In this document: positions 1-11,077 of the stretch, piece by piece
Layout: the number at the start of each line of letters is the position of its first letter
How positions within the stretch are numbered: position 1 is the first letter of the stretch
Assembly: GCF_030272615.1 (NCBI RefSeq)
Contig: NC_081411.1
Location: 45,521,517 to 45,585,516, forward strand
Length of the DNA stretch: 64,000 bases
Origin: Cryptomeria japonica
Lineage: Eukaryota; Streptophyta; Pinopsida; Cupressales; Cupressaceae
Reading direction: 5' to 3'
Notes under the pieces: model-generated
What the model was told of the DNA's origin: nothing
Database searches by the model: none
The model's input: the letters and a program-made list of their open reading frames with translations, nothing else
Position numbers and translations under genes: made by a program

Positions 1-21
1 GAAGTAGTAAGTAAACTGAAG

Positions 22-1134
22 TTGAAAATAATTCCAAATAGTAATCCATATAGGGTCACTTGGCTCAACAAGGAGCAGCATGTGGTAGTAAATGAACAAA
101 CATGGGTTGAGTTAAACATAGGTAGTTATAAGGATAAAGTCTTATGTGACATCTTGCCTATGGATGGTTGCCATCTACTTCTTGGTAGACCATGGCAGTT
201 TGACACAAAGGCCATTCACAATGGAGAGAAGAACTCTTATTCTTTTCAAAAGGATGGAGTTGCATACCATATTCAATCCTTAAGTGATGAAGGAGAGAGC
301 AGAAAAACTAAAGGCCCAAAGGCATTACTAGTAGGTGAAAAAGAGTTCATTAACACTCTCAAGGAAGGAGAAGGAGTGGGGTTTGCTCTTATAGTGAAAC
401 CAAAAGAAGCAAAGCAAGGAAAGAAGGTTCAAATACCTCATGAAGTGCAGCAGATACTAGACAACTTCAAAGCAATCATAAGTGATGGAGCACTAACAAC
501 CCTACCTCCCATTAGAGAAATAAGCCATCAAATTGATTTTATTCTAGGAGCATCATTACCCAACAAAGTAGCCTATAAGATGACTCTCAAATAGAACAAG
601 GAAGTGGCTAGACAAGTCCAAGAATTGTTGGACCAAGGGTTGATAAAGAAGCGCATAAGTCCTCGTGTCATACCTACAGTGTTAGCACCCAATAAAGGAG
701 GAACATGGAGGCTATGCATAGATTCAATAGCCATAAATAGAATCACTATCAAGTATAGATTTCCTATTCCAAGAATTGAAGACTTGATGGATTTCTTGGG
801 AGGTGCAAACTACTTCACTAAGATTGATCTCAAGAGTGGATACCACCAGATGAAGATTAAGGAAGGTGATGAATGGAAAATAGCCTTCAAAACCAATGAA
901 GGACTTTACGAGTGGCTAGTTATGCCACTTGGTCTTAGTAATGCTCCCAATACATTCATGAGACTCATGAATGAAGTGCTGAAATATTTTACTGGTAAAT
1001 TTGTTGTTGTATACCTAGATGATATCTTGATTTTAAGTAGAGTTAAAGAGGAACATCTAGAGCATCTTAGTATTGTATTGCAAAAATTTTCTGATGAACA
1101 ACTAACAATAAACTTGGAAAAGTATGAGTTATGA
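22..1134 (+). pseudogene. E1 protease end and reverse transcriptase
   Basis: One reading frame broken only by a TAG at 592-594. The first about 60 codons end in the gypsy protease hallmark MDGCHLLLGRPWQFD. The RT fingers and palm follow from about 604: WRLCIDSIAINRIT, FTKIDLKSGYHQ, MPLGLSNAPNTFMRLMN and the catalytic motif VVVYLDDILIL, whose two aspartates are intact. The frame closes at a TGA (1132-1134) at the start of the RT thumb. The conserved thumb sequence continues in another frame, so a small indel lies close to 1130. It copies element RNA into DNA in a working relative. Here it cannot make a full polyprotein. Confidence 0.92.
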
Positions 1135-1178
1135 AGCATGAACCTGTTTATCTTTGATTTGTAGTTTCAGGAGGAGAT

Positions 1179-1892
1179 TTGAAGATGGACACATCAAAGG
1201 TGGAAGCCATCACAAATTGGCCAACACCAAAGATAGCAAATGCAGTAAGAAGTTTTCATGGTTTGGCACAGTTCTACAGGAAGTTTATTGGAGGGTTCAG
1301 TGAGATTTGTGCACCCATGTTGGATACCTTCAGAGAAGGAGTTAAAACTAAGTTTCAGTGGACCAATGAAAGTAACAAAGGGTTTGAACTTTTGAAACAA
1401 AATTTAGCTACACAACCAGTACTCATTCTTCCTAGTTTTGATAAGTTGTTCACAATTGAATGTGATGCAAGTAATATAGCAGTTGGTGTTGTTTTGAGTC
1501 AAGAGAATAGACCTATAGCTTTCTTTAGTGAGAAGCTCAATGATGCCAAGAAGAGGTATTCATCCTATGATCTCAAGCTATATGCTCTTGTCCAAGCTCT
1601 TAGGAAGTGGAGGCACTACTTGTTACCTAAGGATCTTGTTGTTTACATAGATAATCAAGCTTTAAGCTTTCTAAATTCACAAGATAAGTTGAGTCATAGG
1701 CATGTTAAATGGGTTGAGTATTTGCAGTCATATACTTTTTCTATTAAGCATAAGAAAGGACAGTGTAATAAAGTAACAGATGCTTTAAGTAGAAGGATAC
1801 TAATAGTGCAAGAAGTGCAAATTCAGAGTATTGGAGTGGATTACTTCAAGGATTTGTACCCCAATGATGAAGATTTCATAGCCATTTACTAG
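1179..1892 (+). pseudogene. E1 RT connection and RNase H
   Basis: The segment begins with the RT connection (MDTSKVEAITNWPTP) and runs into an RNase H domain with ECDASNIAVGVVLSQ, FFSEKLNDAKKRYSSYD, WRHYLLPKDLVVYIDNQAL and VTDALSRR. RNase H removes the RNA strand of the hybrid during reverse transcription. The first catalytic Asp (ECDAS) and the Asp in YIDNQ are present. The catalytic Glu expected after YD (family usual YDxELYAL) reads Lys (YDLKLYAL), so this copy was probably inactive even apart from its frame breaks. It ends at a TAG near 1890, before the zinc-binding part of integrase. Confidence 0.9.
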
Positions 1893-1895
1893 GTT

Positions 1896-2584
1896 TGTGA
1901 AGAATTTTAGAATAACTTTCATAGTGAATATGCTGACTTTACTTTGCAGAATGGTTTGTTGTTTAAAGGTCCACAGTTGTGTGTTCCCAAAGGATCGATG
2001 AGGGAAAATTTGATCCAATAAAAGCACAATGGATGTTTGAGTGGTCATTTTGGCCTTAATAAGACATTGGAGCTTGTTCAAAGGTTCTACTATTGGCCTA
2101 GAATGCAGAAGGAATGCAGAAGGATATCAGAAGGTATGTTGAGAAGTGTATGGTTTGTCAGAAAGCTAAAGGAATAGCTATTAATGCTAGTCTTTATCAG
2201 CCATTACCTATTCCTACAGGGCCATGGGAATGTATGAGTATGGATTTTGTGGTTGGATTACCCAAAACTAAGCTTGGTTGTGATAGCATTTTTGTTGTTG
2301 TTGACAGATTTAGTAAGATGGCACATTTTGTTCCTTGTAAAATTACTCATGATGCCAGTCACATTGTACACTTGTTTTTCAAAGAGGTTATAAGAATCCA
2401 TGGCTTTCCGGTTAGTATTGTTTCAGATAGAGATGTCAAATTCCTTAGACATTTTTGGAAAACTCTTTGGAAAAGATTGGGAACTAATTTGTCTTTTGGT
2501 TCAGCCTATCATCCCCAAATGGATGGTCAAACAGAGGTGGTGAATAAGACACTTGGAAACCTTTTAAGTTGTTTGACAAAATAA
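1896..2584 (+). pseudogene. E1 integrase zinc finger and catalytic core
   Basis: The HHCC zinc finger is split: the His part (HNGCLSGHFG, about 2028-2060) contains stops and a duplicated 'atgcagaagga' near 2101-2120, and the Cys part reads VEKCMVCQKAK. From 2114 the frame is open. The DDE core is complete: Asp in MSMDFVVGLPK, Asp in IVSDRDVKFL, Glu in YHPQMDGQTEVVNK. Integrase inserts the cDNA into host chromatin. The frame stops at 2582-2584. The next part (QVRRALQDSSQKVKAK and on) is shredded by stops. Confidence 0.9.
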
Positions 2585-3319
2585 TATCAACAGAGTTGGG
2601 ATTAGGTTCTTCACCAGGCAAAGTTTGCGTGCAATGACAGTGTCAACAGGTCTACTGGGAAGAGTCCTTTTGAGATAGTGTATGGTATGTACCCATGAGG
2701 TGTTATGGAGTTACGAGATCTTGGTAATCTATCGCACGACTATGGTCAAATTGATGATGTCACTTAATCTATGAAGTAGGTTCATGAACAAGTCAGGAGA
2801 GCTCTCCAAGATTCTTCACAAAAAGTTAAAGCCAAAGTTGATGCCAAACGGAGAGATGTGCAATTTTTAGTTGGAAATTCGATGATGGTACATTTGAACA
2901 AGGCTCAACTTCAGAAAGGGGTTCTCAGCAAGCTATAAATTAGGAGAATAGGCCCATGTAAAGATTTAGCCAAGTATGGCTCTAATGCCTATAAGAATTA
3001 TTTGCCATCTAATATTCCTTTGTCTCCCATTTTCAATGTCACAGATTTGGTTGTCTACAAGGGACAACTTCCCAAGGAGGATGTGCGAGTTTTAGAAGTT
3101 CAACAATCACTTCCCGACCTACCCTTACTTTCTTCTTCCATGCCTCAGGTTGAGAAAGTGTTGGATTCCCGTGTTCTCAAGAAAACTCAACACCAGGTCT
3201 ACATGGAACATTTGATCAAATGGATGCATAAACCTAATTCTGAGGTGACCTGGGTCCCTGAATCAGACTTTGTCAAGCTGGGAATTGATCTCTCCTTATT
3301 GTCACGCACAGTCACTTGA
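2585..3319 (+). pseudogene. E1 integrase C-terminus and chromodomain
   Basis: About 2585-3000 holds the integrase C-terminal region with many stops (for example KSPFEIVYGMYP, then GPCKDLAKYGSNAYKN). The open stretch 3002-3319 contains a chromodomain-like end: VEKVLDSRVLKKTQHQVY, LIKWMHKPNSEVTWVPESD. Chromodomains of chromoviruses bind modified histone tails and steer insertion to heterochromatin. The usual aromatic-rich W.G..  core is partly changed (IKWMHKPNSEVTW). The frame ends 12 bases before the polypurine tract, which is the expected end of the polyprotein. Confidence 0.85.
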
Positions 3320-3322
3320 CTT

Positions 3323-3341
3323 CTTTTTTTGGGGGGGATTA
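3323..3341 (+). other. E1 polypurine tract (plus-strand primer)
   Basis: A T-run followed by seven G and GATTA sits directly before the TG that opens the LTR. That is the place and composition of the primer for plus-strand DNA synthesis. Confidence 0.75.
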
Positions 3342-3539
3342 TGTTGTAGGAGCACCTAAGGGTTGGAATGCCCTTAACTAGTTTTGGCTTTTGAGACCCT
3401 CCAGTGGTCATGTACAGATATAAGGACTGTCTCCAGTCCATTTGAGTGGTTAGTTGTTGTTTTAGAATTTCTCTTATCGGCAAGACCTACCCCAATTGGA
3501 AAGCCTTACCCTGATGAGGTCATCTGCATTTGGAGTAGT

Positions 3540-3760
3540 TGTATTGGGTATTGACGAAAGTGGTTTCAAGCTACCCGGATGACCTAATGTGAAAGCATAG
3601 GCTCAGAGTATTGTTATCGAGTATTGGCGGGAGTATTTTCATGTTACCCTAATAACCCAATGGGAAAGCATTAGCTTGGAGCGTGTTCGCTGGATGAAGT
3701 ATCGGAGATCGGCGAGAGTAGTTTCACCCTACACCGATAAACCGATGAGACTACCTTCGC
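3540..3760 (+). repeat. Diverged ~75-bp repeats in E1 LTR U3
   Basis: Three or more degenerate copies of a unit of the form 'gtattggcgagagt-gtttca-gctaccc-gatgacc-atgggaaagcatag' follow each other (starts near 3549, 3617, 3700). A fainter copy lies at about 4245-4400. Such U3 repeats often hold transcription factor sites in LTRs; that role is inference. Confidence 0.55.
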
Positions 3761-3836
3761 TTGCTAAGGTGTCATCGGGTATCAGAAGGATATATTTAGT
3801 GTTACATTGATGGAACCATTTTCTTGTGATCGGTTA

Positions 3837-4070
3837 ACAAGTGAGTGAGTCCGGGAAGATTGAACGATTGTCTCTATACCGCTATGGAAAGATGAAAGAA
3901 GTTTATCTCCAACAAATTGGCGACCAAGGTGGGATCTGGCATGAGAGAATCTTAGGCAAGTTAACGAGTGAGAAAGTCCAGGAAGATCGGACGATTGTCC
4001 CTATATCACTACGACGAGATGCACAAAGTTTATTCCTCACGACTTGGTGACCATGGTTGGACCCACCAAT
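3837..4070 (+). repeat. Tandem ~120-bp duplication in E1 LTR
   Basis: 3837-3935 (gtgagtgagtccgggaagat ... ggcgaccaaggtggga) is repeated with changes at 3965-4058 (cgagtgagaaagtccaggaa ... ggtgaccatggttgga). The spacing is about 121 bp. Confidence 0.7.
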
Positions 4071-4480
4071 AAATAAGAGTTTCATTCTGGGCGGTTAGTG
4101 AGGCCGTGCTAAGGTGGTAGGGTCGAGACCTCGAAGCCAATCAAAGGGTGCCACATGGCGGAGCGCAAAAAGAGAGATCGAGCAAGATCAGATGAGCGGG
4201 ATAGTTGTTTGGTTGTCTTGCCAATGACTCGATGGAAACACCCAGGGAGTGGAGGAAAGCATTGGCCATTAGATGAAGGGATTTCATGCTATCCTGATGC
4301 CTGATGGAAAAGTGCAAAGTGGTGTGTGTCACCATTAGACATTAGTAACTTGGTTCTAATGTTACACCGATAACCTGATCGAAAGTGCGGAGCGGAACCT
4401 GTGAGCCAGTTGCAATTAGAAACCATTGGTAACAAGATTTATCTCATTTATTAGGAGAAGTTCATAATGGAAGAGAAAAT

Positions 4481-4489
4481 GTATAAAAA
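4481..4489 (+). promoter_or_regulatory. TATA box of E1 LTR
   Basis: GTATAAAAAG in the LTR, about 300 bp before the polyadenylation signal, followed by a GC-richer start region. Position fits the U3/R border of a gypsy LTR. Confidence 0.65.
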
Positions 4490-4783
4490 GACCCAGTGGG
4501 CATCTATAAGAGATCGATGGTTGAGACATTGATTGTTGATTGCCTTGGAGAAAATGATTGTTTATTTTTCTGAAATGCAATAGAGAATTCTATTTTCTGG
4601 TTTCCAATCAGAGTTTACTTTATGTTTGTGATTTGCAATAATGTGTTAAAAATATTTGAAGTTCTCGTATGTTGTTAATGTAAAGCTTATTTTCTCTGTT
4701 TTGTGAGTTGCTGGCTTGAACCCGTGCATAAGCTCAGAATCTGTAAATAAAATTTTCCTTTTCAGTTTTTGTTCTTTGTTTGC

Positions 4784-4789
4784 AATAAA
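4784..4789 (+). terminator. Polyadenylation signal of E1 LTR
   Basis: AATAAA within TGCAATAAACAC, downstream of the TATA box and about 118 bp before the LTR end. It is where R should end. Confidence 0.5.
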
Positions 4790-4907
4790 CACATGGATCT
4801 GACTTGAGACTCCACATGATCATTGGAGATTTTCAAGCCGAGCCAATTATGTATAGTAGGGTTTTATTGGTAAGAGTCCAAGAGATGGCATAAGCTATTC
4901 CTACAAA

Positions 4908-5289
4908 CTGGCCCTAGACAAGCTTGGTGATAGTTCGACTAGGTGTCAGTAACTTGAAGGAGATAACTTGCAGGGGGAAGGAATTTGATGAGAACTTGAA
5001 GAAGATCCAGAAGGCTATATGCGTGGAACTTAGACATTGTGTAACTGAAAGGAGTGTATTTGGCAAATCAAACAGGATGGGTGGTTTTCCAAAGAGATAA
5101 CGTGTGTGTGTGTGTGTGTGTGTGTCCTACACCCGTGCAAGGATATAGTGAGCAAGCTTACTTTGTGAGCTTGAGGAAGTTGAGATAAGTAAACAAATGT
5201 TAGGGAAGCCCTTATAAGTCTAAAGGGATAGAAGCAACCATCAAAGAATCCTAATTGATGGTAAACTAGGTAGCCTCCCTATCACCCCA
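4908..5289. other. Spacer with (GT)n microsatellite
   Basis: No gene recognised. About 4922-5099 has a stop-free run of about 52 codons on the + strand (GVSNLKEITCRGKEFDEN...) of ordinary protein-like composition but without a known domain. A pure GT repeat of about 12 units covers 5102-5125. Confidence 0.5.
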
Positions 5290-5440
5290 CCACCATGGTC
5301 ATGAGAATTTATCTCAATCTTCTAATAATGGATCTTGTGCATCTATTTGATCTAGAAAGCATCTTTCTTGTGTGCTTAGAATTTGCAAGACTAGGTCTCC
5401 TTACCCTCCTAGCCTTGAAAATTCAGATCTTCCGTTTGCT
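5290..5440 (+). repeat. Diverged interspersed repeat, copy 1
   Basis: A block with caccacca..., atggatcttgtgcatct, gcaagactaggtctcctta and ccctcctagccttga matches 7290-7440 in order and spacing at perhaps 65-70% identity by eye. Family not recognised. The matching order suggests remnants of one older repeat, possibly LTRs of a lost element. Confidence 0.45.
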
Positions 5441-7095
5441 TGTTTGTAATGTGGTGCCCCATATGATGTATTTCTTGATATGTTTTTGTGTTATATTAGG
5501 TTCTCTTTGGATGACACTTGTTACTCTATTACTCTATTAATTCAAGGTAATAAAAAGGCCAAATCCATTGTAACACTTCTGATTTTATATCTTAATTCTT
5601 TTATATGTTGTATTCATCTTATTTTGTACTTTTGTTCTTGTTTATAAATGTTCCTTTGTGTTGTCTACTTGTAGACAATGCTGCATTGAGATCTCCTTTT
5701 TGGTATCTTCCATGTTGACTCAAAAAGGCATTTGTTTGTTATCCTGTGTGCTCTTCCTCCACTATGTTCATAGTTCCACTACCTTTAATGGATGGGGTCA
5801 ATTAAATACAATTATTCTTGATATAAGTTATCTATCACAAGTGCATTATTGACCCCAAAGTTAATGTATCCCTTATGTTCTTTCTTCTATATGCTTTGTG
5901 TCCATTATCCTTTGATTTGCGTTTTCTGGTGGGGCATCTTCTTGTGGTAATGTGCTTGTATTTTGGATGCATGCTACCTTAAAGCTATTTCTCTCAATAA
6001 GGTATACCCAATAACTTTAACATGGGGGCATACACCACTCAATTTTACACTTTATGAACACTCCAATGATGTCTTTGCAATTTAATTCAATATTTAAGTT
6101 ACTTTAAAAATTTAGCCTTTTTCTTTTGAATTTGGTATTTCAAAATATTTCTTTCTATGATTCATAGTAAACACAAAGATTACTAGGCTAGTGTAGTCAT
6201 GCTCTTTCTCCTTTAGATGTTGTATGATTTATCTTGATATCATAGTAGTAATATCCTAAAGTCAATGGGGGTTTTTTTTGTGTCTTGTCTCTTTGGTATC
6301 TTGGTGAAAGTTTTTCAATGCAACTTTGTACTTTACAATGAGTATGGGTGTAGTCTCACACTTGCACTAGACTAGGGGCTAAATGTAGTGTTGTAAATTA
6401 TATTTGCATACATTTTTTTCCTCACCTATACCTCACCTTGGCCTTTTATTTTTTAGTCTTTGATGTCTACCTTGATTCTTCTCACACCTTCCAAAATCTA
6501 TATTTTTGACCCCCTTCCTAACTGTTATTCAAATCTGAGTCTCGTTTAACAAGATGAGGCCATTGGGAACACTCGGTTCCTAGCTCTGGACTAGCATTAC
6601 CCTACTACCTTGGTCCTCCTAATCAAAACCTGAATTTGGTAACATCAACAGTCGTACTTCAAATGGATGGGAATTTAGGTCCTATGTTGGCTTGATCCAT
6701 GAATTCAAATAATTTTTGGATAGTTAAGTATAAAAGGAGGCCTACCCCTCTCATTTGAAGTTTGAGATGCATGGATGTCTTTCAATTACACTCTAGTGAA
6801 ATTCAATTCAAGTGAGCAATCAATCAATAATTTCTTATGCATTGAAGGAGAAGTCATGTCAAGTTCAAGTGTTTAAGATGATATCCATGATAAACCTTTG
6901 GCACGAGGCTTCTTGCAATCTTTATCAAGGTGTCAACTTCAATTACAAGGATTCAAATTTAGATCTCGCTTTTCCCTCATAAGGAAAGTATTATATTGCA
7001 ATCCAATTTAATTTAATTTTAATTATCATTTTAGTTTCAATATTAATTACTAAACTGGGTTTTGACCCAAGGAAAACCCCTATTGATGTCAGTTT
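5441..7095. other. AT-rich spacer with an LTR-like promoter segment
   Basis: No coding region found. About 6540-6850 looks like part of an old LTR: a GC-richer stretch, then TATAAAAGG at 6729-6737 and a pyrimidine-rich start region. No partner LTR, primer site or polypurine tract was found, so it is left unassigned. Confidence 0.4.
6729..6737 (+). promoter_or_regulatory. TATA-box candidate in spacer
   Basis: TATAAAAGG followed by AGGCCTACCCCTCTC, the usual look of a plant LTR or gene core promoter. No coding sequence follows, so it is probably a relic. Confidence 0.35.

Positions 7096-7180
<85 letters not shown>
7096..7180. repeat. (CT)n microsatellite
   Basis: About 85 bp of nearly pure CT, broken by two CTAT steps near 7114 and 7132. 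Open frames on both strands here are only Ser-Leu or Arg-Glu dipeptide runs. Confidence 0.95.
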
Positions 7181-7182
<2 letters not shown>

Positions 7183-7289
7183 GTGTGCAGGGAATTGATT
7201 CTAGTAGTGTGATCAAAGATTTCAATAGAATAGATCATGATGAATAGTTTAAGCTTTTACAAACATGAAAATTGAAGGACTAGGTAGAA

Positions 7290-7440
7290 CCACCACCTTA
7301 GTCTTGATTTTTTTGTTTGACCTTATGATAGTTGATCCTATTCATCTCTCTAATCAAGAAAAGATCCTACTTTCCCACTCAGAAGTTGCTAGACCAGGTC
7401 ACCCTTCCCTCCTAGTCCTGATAGTTTGGCCTGAATTTTC
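7290..7440 (+). repeat. Diverged interspersed repeat, copy 2
   Basis: Partner of 5290-5440: accaccaccttagtc, gttgatcctattcatct, gctagaccaggtcaccctt, ccctcctagtcctga. Same order and strand. Confidence 0.45.
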
Positions 7441-7680
7441 AGCTACGAGTTATGATTTATTTTCCCTATTTACATTTTCTCTATGGATTTATGTGAAGTA
7501 TGAAATATTTTTTTATTATTGTTTTTCTCTAATTATCTATTCTTTTTCCCAAGAACATCACAATTCAAATTCAACTTCAACTTTATAAAAGGGGAAACGA
7601 CAAATAGGAAACTCCAATCAACATCATAGCCCTCTTCTCTAATTAAATTATGGATAGACCTATAAGGTTTCAATCCAATT

Positions 7681-8640
7681 TTAAATGTAAGGTTGATCTT
7701 GTGAAATTGGTGGTCTTACTATCCTAATTAGTGAAACCTGAATTCCAAACTTTACCTTTATAGTATCTACCAATAAAAAAGAAGTTTCTTTTTTCTTAAG
7801 ACCTTGTTCGTAATATAGGAAATTAATTAAATTAACTAGTGGCCAATGAAAATGTTGAAAGAATACATCTACCCATTGTTTAAAATTAACAATTGAATAA
7901 ATTGGAATGGAGAAAAGCGAGTCCAAAAACATTTCTTTTAAAGATCGAGGGAAAATATTTGCATGAAGCTTTTGGCTATAAGAGAATTCACTACATAAAT
8001 TAGATTTTTTTTGCATTAGTGCGGAGGTAACCATGTCCATAATATTTCTCCAAATAAGGAACCTCAATATATTGTGGAAGTGGGGTGAAAAGGATATGAA
8101 TGGAAAGTGGCCTACCTACTAAATATGTAAGGATAGTGGATTCAAGTATTGGGTTACTCTAGCCATTTATTTTAGTAAAGATGAAATATTTTGCAACAAG
8201 TGATTTATGGTGGCTTCAATGGATGCATTAGATTGTGAAGGGTGACTAGAAGGTGTAGTACGATACTTGTAGGTCAAACATTATGGTTTATGGATGGAGG
8301 AAATGGTTGAGAAATGAAGGGGATATTGGTTGAAGGTGGAATATAAGCATATTGATTGGTAGGATTCTCACCACTAACATCAATGAAATAACCGTTTTGT
8401 GTAGCCATAGGCATGATAGAATATGTGTATGTAGGAACATTCACTATTTATGTAAGAAAAGGCATAGATATCTCAACTTGGGTTGGAGAAGTCAAATGTC
8501 CAAGAACTTCCACTCTAACTATCCAATTTCATAGTGTTGTTATTCATCATGTGAGCTATATTGGTGTATACAACATCTACACCATGCTCATCAATGATGA
8601 TGTTACTATGAGAAGGAAGTTGATTTAGTGGTGGACAGAT
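7681..8640 (-). pseudogene. Antisense gag relic of the E5/M1 family
   Basis: The frame 8067-7681 contains FSIPIYSIVNFKQWVDVFF and YYEQGLKKKETSF. This lines up with the gag of E5 (LPSYSITSFEQLANAFIQQF, MHCKQGVKEKVTDF). Further upstream on the same strand, about 8110-8240, lies ASIEATINHLLQNISSLL, like the E5 gag N-terminus (EVTINNLAQTVSSLQQQ). The stretch 8250-8640 resembles, weakly, the proline/serine-rich ORF that precedes gag in E5. The middle is deleted and stops are frequent. It is a third locus of this family in the window, and E2 begins 80 bp beyond it. Confidence 0.6.
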
Positions 8641-8720
8641 GAGAAAAACTAGCATATTCTCATCAAATCTATTCCTTCCTAATAACACAATAGTAGATAT
8701 AATTGTATCCAATAGTTTTT

Positions 8721-9185
8721 TGATGCAGGGACTTCGCGGGGTCATAACTTTTGACTCGGTTGTCTGATTGGGCTGAAATTTTATGTGGAAGTAAATATTG
8801 AGGAGTTGATTAGATTTCCAATTAAACCTAGTTCGGTAGAGCCTCCAAAAATTCAAATTTTCAGGGCCAGATTCCTTCATCTAAGGCCTTAAAATTGGCT
8901 TTTACTTTCTTTTTCATTTTTTTAGAAAGATAGTTTTTTAGTTAATTTTGAGCTCGTAATATTTTGAGATTAGAAAGTTGGTTTTTTTGTGTCTTAGCAA
9001 TTTTCGGATTTTGTAAAAATCTGCCCAAAAAGGAAATTTTTGGTGATTGTTTAAAATAGGGAGTTTTTCATTGTAATGGCAGAATGGTTGGAGTTGCATA
9101 AGAATAATGAAGAACATTTGATCTAGACTTGTGTTTATATTGATTATTCTTTGTTATATTGGTTATGTTGTAACTAGCTACATCA
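8721..9185 (+). repeat. E2 5' LTR
   Basis: Starts TGATGCAGGGACTTCG and ends near TAGCTACATCA, two bases before the primer site. Compared with the 3' LTR it lacks about 75 bp near 9000 (between 'gtgtcttagcaattt' and 'cggattttgtaaaaatct'). Confidence 0.88.
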
Positions 9186-9187
9186 TC

Positions 9188-9199
9188 AAGTATTAGAGC
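9188..9199 (+). other. E2 primer-binding site (tRNA-iMet type)
   Basis: AAGTATTAGAGC matches the plant initiator-tRNA primer site TGGTATCAGAGC at 9 of 12 positions, directly after the 5' LTR. Confidence 0.7.
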
Positions 9200-9205
9200 A
9201 GAAAG

Positions 9206-10213
9206 ATGGTTGGGAGAGGAAGAGGAAGAGGTCTTGCTCCAATGTATAGAGACGTGAAAAACCTCCAAAGGCAGGCTGCAGAGCTCATGAATATAATGGA
9301 AAATTAGAGACTGAGGCAAAGGGAAGAGAGTTCTGATGAAGGTTCAGATGAAGGAGATATAGTGTAGTCTGAAGAGTTTGAAGAAGAGCTAGTAAATCAT
9401 GGAAATTTTGAAGAGAGGATACTTAGGGCATTAGAAGGGAAGAATTAAGGAATTAAAGTTGAAGTTTCAGAATATGCAGGTATTCTTAAACCAAAGGAGT
9501 TGATTGATTAGTTGAATGAGATGGAGAATTTTTTGGAGTGGAAATTTATGACAGAGGAAAAAAAAGTTAATTTTGCATGCACTAAGTTAAAGGGTCATGC
9601 AATGATCTGGTGGGATCATCTACAAAAGGAGCGAACAAGGAAAATAAAAGAGAATATCAAAACCTGGAGTAAGATGGAGAAGAAATTAAGAGAAAAGTTT
9701 TTGCCTTTAGACTATGCACAAACTGTGTTTTGCAGATTTCAAAATATGAAGCAAAACTTATCTATTGTACAAGATTACATAGATGAATTTTACCAGTTGT
9801 CCATTCGGGTTGAGCATCAAGAATCTGATCAAAAAATGGCTGCTAGGTATGTAAATGGATTAAAGTTTTCAATTCAGGATGAATTAAGCATGCACCGGAT
9901 CGACAGTATGGAAGAGGCCTATCAGCTAACTCTAAAGGCAGAAGAAAAGAAAAACTGACAGTATTTTCAAAGGAATAGAGGAGGAAGAAGGGGTACTTCA
10001 TCTCCTTCACGTGGTGGTTCAAGTTATGGTAGGGGAGATTCATCCCAAGGAGTAGAGAAGCAAGATGATACCCGCCCAGAGTCCTCTAATATACAACAAT
10101 AACGAGGGTTTCAAAGAGGAAGAGGTTATGGTGGTAGTACAGGATGGGAAATCCAAAGGAGACCATTCACTTGTTTTAGGTGTGGGGAAGAAGGCCACAG
10201 AGCATTTGAGTGC
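9206..10213 (+). pseudogene. E2 gag with CCHC zinc knuckle
   Basis: The ATG 7 bases after the primer site opens MVGRGRGRGLAPMYRDVKN, a basic start, followed by several stops (9304 to about 9510). The frame 9512-9958 is a Retrotrans_gag domain (WKFMTEEKKVNFACTKLKG, AMIWWDHLQKERTRK, FCRFQNMKQNLSIVQDYI). After a stop and Arg/Gly-rich linker a complete knuckle, CFRCGEEGHRAFEC, lies at 10172-10213. Gag forms the virus-like particle and the knuckle binds the element RNA. At least two stops and a frame change break it. Confidence 0.9.
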
Positions 10214-10399
10214 TCAAACTTTAACTTGCAAGATAGAAATCAAGGAGGACCATCTAGGGTAATTTTAGCTAAATCTAAAAATGATGGAGCATATTTAAAT
10301 GTTCTCCCAGACATAGGAGAAAATGTCATGATAAGGAGAACCTTGATAATCCCAGAGAAGGAGAAAACACAGATTCAAAGCTCTGATGACTCATGGATT

Positions 10400-11077
10400 C
10401 AAAGCAATATTTTTTGAACTAGATGCACCTCACAAGGAAAGGTATGTCAAGTTATTATTGATAGCGGTAATTGTGAGAATATGGTTTCCATACAGATGGT
10501 AGATAAATTGAATTTACAGTGTGAGAAACATCCTCACCCTTACCGTATTGCATGGTTTAAGAAGGGGAATGCTGTTACTATTGATAAGAGGTGCCTGATC
10601 AAGTTTTCTATAGGCAAAACTTACAAAGATGAGGTCTAGTGTGATGTCATCCCAATGGATGCATGTCATGTATTATTGGGGAGGCCTTGGCAATATGACA
10701 GAAAGGTCATGCATGGTGGGGAAATGAATACATATACATTTTGGAAGGAGGGATCAAAAGTCATCTTATTACCCCTTAAGGATGTAGGGGAAGCTAAGAA
10801 TATGTTGTCTGAAAGAGAGCTTGCTAAGGATATGAAGGTGATAGGATTCTGTTATGCAATAATGGTACAAAAGGAGGAAGGAGGAGGGATACCAATACCT
10901 ACTGAAGTAGAAAAGGTAATCAAAGAATATAGTGATGTTATAGCTGATGAGCTACCTGATGGTCTTCTACCAAAGCGAGATATTCAACATCATCTTGATC
11001 TAATTCCGGGAGAATATTTACCTAATTAGGAAGCATATAGGATGAGCCCTACACAACATGCAAAACTCAACAAGTAG
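10400..11077 (+). pseudogene. E2 aspartic protease
   Basis: The active site VIIDSGNCENMVS is intact (DSG at 10460-10468). The second half ends in MDACHVLLGRPWQYD (from 10655). The linker to RT contains KRDIQHHLDLIPG, the usual gypsy protease-RT spacer motif. Stops at about 10416, 10638 and 11027 interrupt it. It would cut the polyprotein into its parts. Confidence 0.88.

Larger units (their letters stand above)
1..4907 (+). mobile_element. E1: 3' part of a Ty3/gypsy chromovirus
   Basis: Order seen: end of the aspartic protease domain, RT, RNase H, HHCC zinc finger, integrase core, chromodomain, polypurine tract, 3' LTR. Integrase after RT is the Ty3/gypsy order and a C-terminal chromodomain marks a chromovirus. 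The 5' LTR, gag and protease active site lie outside the window. Several stops and at least three frameshifts show that it is dead. It is not the same family as E2: the LTRs do not match. Confidence 0.93.
3342..4907 (+). repeat. E1 3' LTR
   Basis: It starts TGTTGTAGGAGC right after the polypurine tract and ends near ATTCCTACAAA, so the ends form the inverted pair TGTTGTAGGA / TCCTACAA. It is about 1.57 kb. It holds a TATA box (4481) and a polyadenylation signal (4784), so U3 is about 1.15 kb. U3 is built of diverged internal repeats. There is no second LTR in the window, so the right end is a judgement from the inverted termini. Confidence 0.8.

Noticed and set aside
4922-5099. 52-codon stop-free stretch after the E1 LTR as a gene fragment
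   Set aside because: Short, no recognisable domain or splice site; kept only as a note in the spacer entry.
7043-7247. Open frames on both strands across the CT repeat
   Set aside because: They are dipeptide runs from a microsatellite.
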